DNA from: Alitta virens
Lineage: Eukaryota > Annelida > Polychaeta > Phyllodocida > Nereididae
Length of the DNA stretch: 64,000 nt
Direction: 5' to 3'
Assembly: GCA_932294295.1 (NCBI GenBank)
Contig: OW028576.1
Span: 45,424,247-45,488,246, forward strand
The position numbers were made by a program, and so were the translations under genes. Below the pieces are notes generated by a model, which made no database searches, was not told the DNA's origin, and was given only the letters and a program-made list of their open reading frames with translations. Of this stretch, positions 60,961-64,000 are shown piece after piece (within the stretch, counting starts at the first letter, position 1; each line of letters starts with the position of its first letter).

Positions 60961-63900
60961 TTTTCTTGCAATTACTGAAAACTGACTGCTCCCTGTGGGG
61001 ATGCCGGCTTGGCCCAACCAGGTTCCTCATTTTGGTGAGGTTTACTTAGGTGGATCCTTTTTTAAATTTACAGCAGCAAGCTGCGAGCAGCATTGGCTGA
61101 ATCAATAATACAAAGCGTGTTGTTATTAAAATCCAACTCAATTGTAAACTTTCATAAAAATTGCTATATTTGCTAACATCTGGTACTTACTTCCATGTGC
61201 CAAAGCTGCATAGGTGGGTATTGTCTCTCCCCTGTGAGCAATTCTTCTCCTTGGTCTCATACATCTTCCACTCTGAAACTGGGCTCTCTCATGTTCCCGT
61301 AAAAAGTCAAAGATAAATACCATTTTAGTATCTAGAAATGTTCCTTTGTCAAACAAATAATTTAAAGTAACAACTACTTTGTTAATGCTGCAGTTTTACA
61401 TTTCCTATATTAAGTTAGAAGTTTTAAAAATTGTAGCCCAATGCTGAAATTTTGTTCATAATGTCGAGCGGTCTGGTTGATGTCCACAATATGGCAAACT
61501 AATATTTTCAAGCAAAATAAACACTTTTCACAGCTATATCTAGTCACGAAAATGTTGTCAAGATTAAAGTGATCAGAAAATACATGTACCTATGAAATTC
61601 TAGTTCTTGAATATCAGCATCATCTTCTTCACTTGCTGGCTGTACAATATCAACAGTGACATACTTCTTCCTGAGGACATTCTGAATATAGTTCACAAAG
61701 TCCTCTGTAAAACTGAAGACAGTTGATCTTCCCAATGACCAGCCTTGTTGGAGATCAAGCACTGATATGTAGATGTACTGTGTCTGGTCCTTCAGTAGAT
61801 GTGCCACAGGTACAGACTTCCTTGTCCTCAAGCGGGTGAACAGACAGCCATCTTCCTCGGACACTTTCAAGTAGTATCCATGAACACGACTTTCATCTAG
61901 TGAAATGTTCCGGGCGATTTGAAAAAGATTGAAGTCTCGCTCCTCGTCTACTACAACAATGTCACCACTGTTAAAGAGATATTCATCACTTCTGTTATCT
62001 GTGTCATTAAACAAACTGTCAGACTGCACTGGGTCAGACCTTTGAAGCTCATACACATCGTCTTGCTGGATGATTGTTGATATAAATCCACAGCCTTTTC
62101 TGTATTTGTCACGAGCAGTTTGCGAAGGTTGTGATCTTGTAACGCTGTTCACTGCCCGAACAGCTGCCTTTTTCCTTTTAATAGTCTCAGTTTCTGTGAC
62201 AGGAGAGTGTAGCACACGTTGGATAGACTTCATTGTGTCCAGGAGATATTCTGAAGACACATGGGAAATTTCCACAGCTTGGTAGCTTCGCTCAACTCCA
62301 GTATAAACAGAATGACTTGTTCGAGCAATTTTCGACAACCAGAGCCTGTCCTTGCGGGCCTTGTCTTGGCAATACTCAGCCATGTTGGGTGCTCTGTACT
62401 GACTGTGTCTTTCACTAAAGAAATGTTCTTGCCGTGATTCATTTGCCAGTGCTTTAATTGTTAACTGGCAAGTATTTCCATAAACTTGTTGGATGTTTTG
62501 AAGAGCTCTGGATGTGTTTACGAGTCCAGAGACACTCTTGTGATACACAGTTCCCTGTGGTCCTTGTGTTTTCACTGATAATGTCTCAGCTCTACTGCCT
62601 GTCCACTGTGACAAGAATTTCGTACATTCCTTCAGATCTTCAAGGGAAGCATCAAATGTAGTGGCTATTTGGTGCCTATATTCCAAACACCTTTGTTTGT
62701 CTCTGGGTATGTAACCAATTGCATTGTAGATTTTTTCCAGACTTCGACTAAGCTGTACGGCAAAGTTGGTTTTTGTGACCATCATTAGGTATCCGTGATC
62801 ACTTCCTCCAAAACAACAAAAGTAGAGGGTATTGCCGTAATTGGATAAACCAATAGGTTCATCAATCAAAATGTCCACACCATCTCTGTGACCTCTGCCT
62901 GCAGCAATATGGGAAGTGGTTTTCAGTATTGCACCTTCTCTTTCTAAACCAAAATTCTGGCTTCCATTAGTGTCTGATGCAAAAACTCTGTCACCAACAA
63001 AGCAAACGTGTCGTACACAGTCAAATTCACCAAATGATCCCTTCTCACGAAAGCCTTCTTCAGTAATGCAGATGCTCAATATCTTCTCGCCAGCTGCTAT
63101 GAGCAGTTCTTGATCTTTATATGCCAAACCATAGCAAGCACTACCAGTAAAAACTGTAGCTTTGTACAGGATCCTCTCTCCAGGCAGTAACTGCAACAAG
63201 TCAACCCTGCCTTCGCCATTTGGAAGCAAACACGATACGGCAAATGTGTCATTGTTTACAGCACAAATGCCATATGGCCTCTAATCTATTTGACCTGGGA
63301 TGCACTCAGCGTGAAGAGGGTGAAAAGAGTGTGTTTTGTTGAATCTTTTAATTCCACCTATCTTCACAATCCTGCTGTTTCCAGTGTCACATACATAAGC
63401 ATCATCTCCTGCAACACATACACCGGACAGCGATTCCAGATCACCCTCTCTGCACAGCATTTTACACTTGACCGGATAATGACGATTGCCCATATTCACA
63501 ATACCAAGATCGTGGTCTGTCCATATGTCACCATTCTCATTCTTATCGATGAAATGCGGTCTTTTCACTCTATGTGTGTCAACTTCTGGCTCCCAGGTCC
63601 TGTATTGTTCAGGAACAAGGGTCAATCCTATTTCTTCTGCACGACTCAACACATCTTGGACTTCAGGACAAACAGTCTTGTAACAATAAAAATCAGAATG
63701 TCTGTCTTTGTACACGAATGTCTGAGAAGGGCATGCTTTAAGTAATAATTCACTCAGTTCGGCATACTTCTCTCCCTGATCATAGTTGCACCAAACAGCA
63801 AGTAGTAACCCAACACTGTGGACATCTTCAGGAACCAGTGCCGCAAGCTTCCTATTGCATTTTTACAAAAATGCAGCAATCCAAAGCCTGCGGATAAACC

Positions 63901-64000
63901 TGAAACAGTGAGTTGCTCATGAGCAACTATATGTACAGATTGTTGGTCAGAAAATGTATGTATGATTTCCAAGGAGTGACATGGTAGTCCTTTGTCATGA

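Larger units (their letters stand above)
58808..63972 (-). pseudogene. NHL-propeller gene with frameshift and stop, running off the right edge
   Basis: Exons (high to low): >63972-61590, 61387-61191, 58923-58808 (TAA stop); donors GTACAT and GTAAGT, phases 2 and 1. The large exon encodes an N-terminal segment (AHEQLTVSGLSAGFG...), then NHL-type beta-propeller units (ESLSGVCVAGDDAYVCDTGN, a GYGLAYKDQELLIAA-like unit, FDCVRHVCFVGDRVFASDT, PIGLSNYGNTLYF). After that comes a non-propeller part with ALANESRQEHFFSERHS, then a lysine-rich acidic C-terminus (MKRRKKLRISSSSDED). An in-frame TAG at 63281-63283 interrupts the propeller with the frame continuing on both sides. A one-base shift near 63850-63856 separates the N-terminal segment. 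The 5' end is beyond the window. The HFFS block vaguely resembles a transposase C-terminal motif, but I would not call it one. An intron holds a TIR element and minisatellite. Confidence 0.7.

Noticed and set aside
61138..61356. Separate small gene starting with MFDKG
   Set aside because: The frame continues upstream to a good acceptor (CTGCAG) and fits the phase of the NHL gene, so it is an internal exon.
1..64000. tRNA or rRNA genes
   Set aside because: Only tRNA-derived SINE heads were found. They lack a complete cloverleaf and are followed by SINE bodies.

Overview
The window is AT-rich animal nuclear DNA. The evidence is spliceosomal genes with many short exons and GT-AG introns, a tandem satellite, LINEs, tRNA-derived SINEs, and a tyrosine-recombinase retrotransposon. 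The repeat types fit an invertebrate, probably marine, but the species cannot be named from sequence alone. All gene models below were assembled by eye from splice sites, reading phase and motif recognition.

Layout. (1) About 0.6-11.9 kb is a 128-bp satellite array with higher-order repeats of 768 bp (6 units) and 1920 bp (15 units). A 1364-bp, 5'-truncated LINE with a perfect 63-bp foldback at its 5' end interrupts it. (2) 13.0-25.1 kb, plus strand, is a 28-exon gene for a ~658-residue protein. It ends in a Ulp1/SENP-like (C48) cysteine-protease domain and carries seven 30-nt exons encoding a decapeptide repeat. (3) 25.4-43.0 kb, minus strand and convergent with gene 2, is a 15-exon gene for an 837-residue protein. 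It has a SWIM-type zinc finger, CxxC knuckles and the signature blocks of a KDZ (Kyakuja-Dileera-Zisupton) transposase, apparently with all three acidic residues. (4) About 26.8-32.8 kb is a ~6-kb Ngaro/DIRS-like retrotransposon (SGNH hydrolase, Gag, RT-RNase H, tyrosine recombinase). It lies antisense inside one intron of the KDZ gene. (5) 43.9-52.5 kb is mostly non-coding: several tandem repeats, clustered AP-1 and CRE motifs, a SINE and a small inverted-repeat element. (6) 52.6-55.3 kb and 58.8-64.0 kb, minus strand, hold two damaged multi-exon genes. One belongs to a family I recall as multicopy in invertebrate genomes. The other is an NHL-propeller gene running off the right edge. Both have frameshifts or stops. 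They flank a SINE and a decayed LINE, and a terminal-inverted-repeat element sits inside an intron of the second.

The best candidate for an undescribed system is the convergent Ulp1-like protease plus KDZ transposase pair. Both reading frames are intact across many exons, while the neighbouring genes 5 and 6 have decayed. The pair could be a two-gene DNA transposon or a domesticated derivative. No terminal repeats that would settle this were found.
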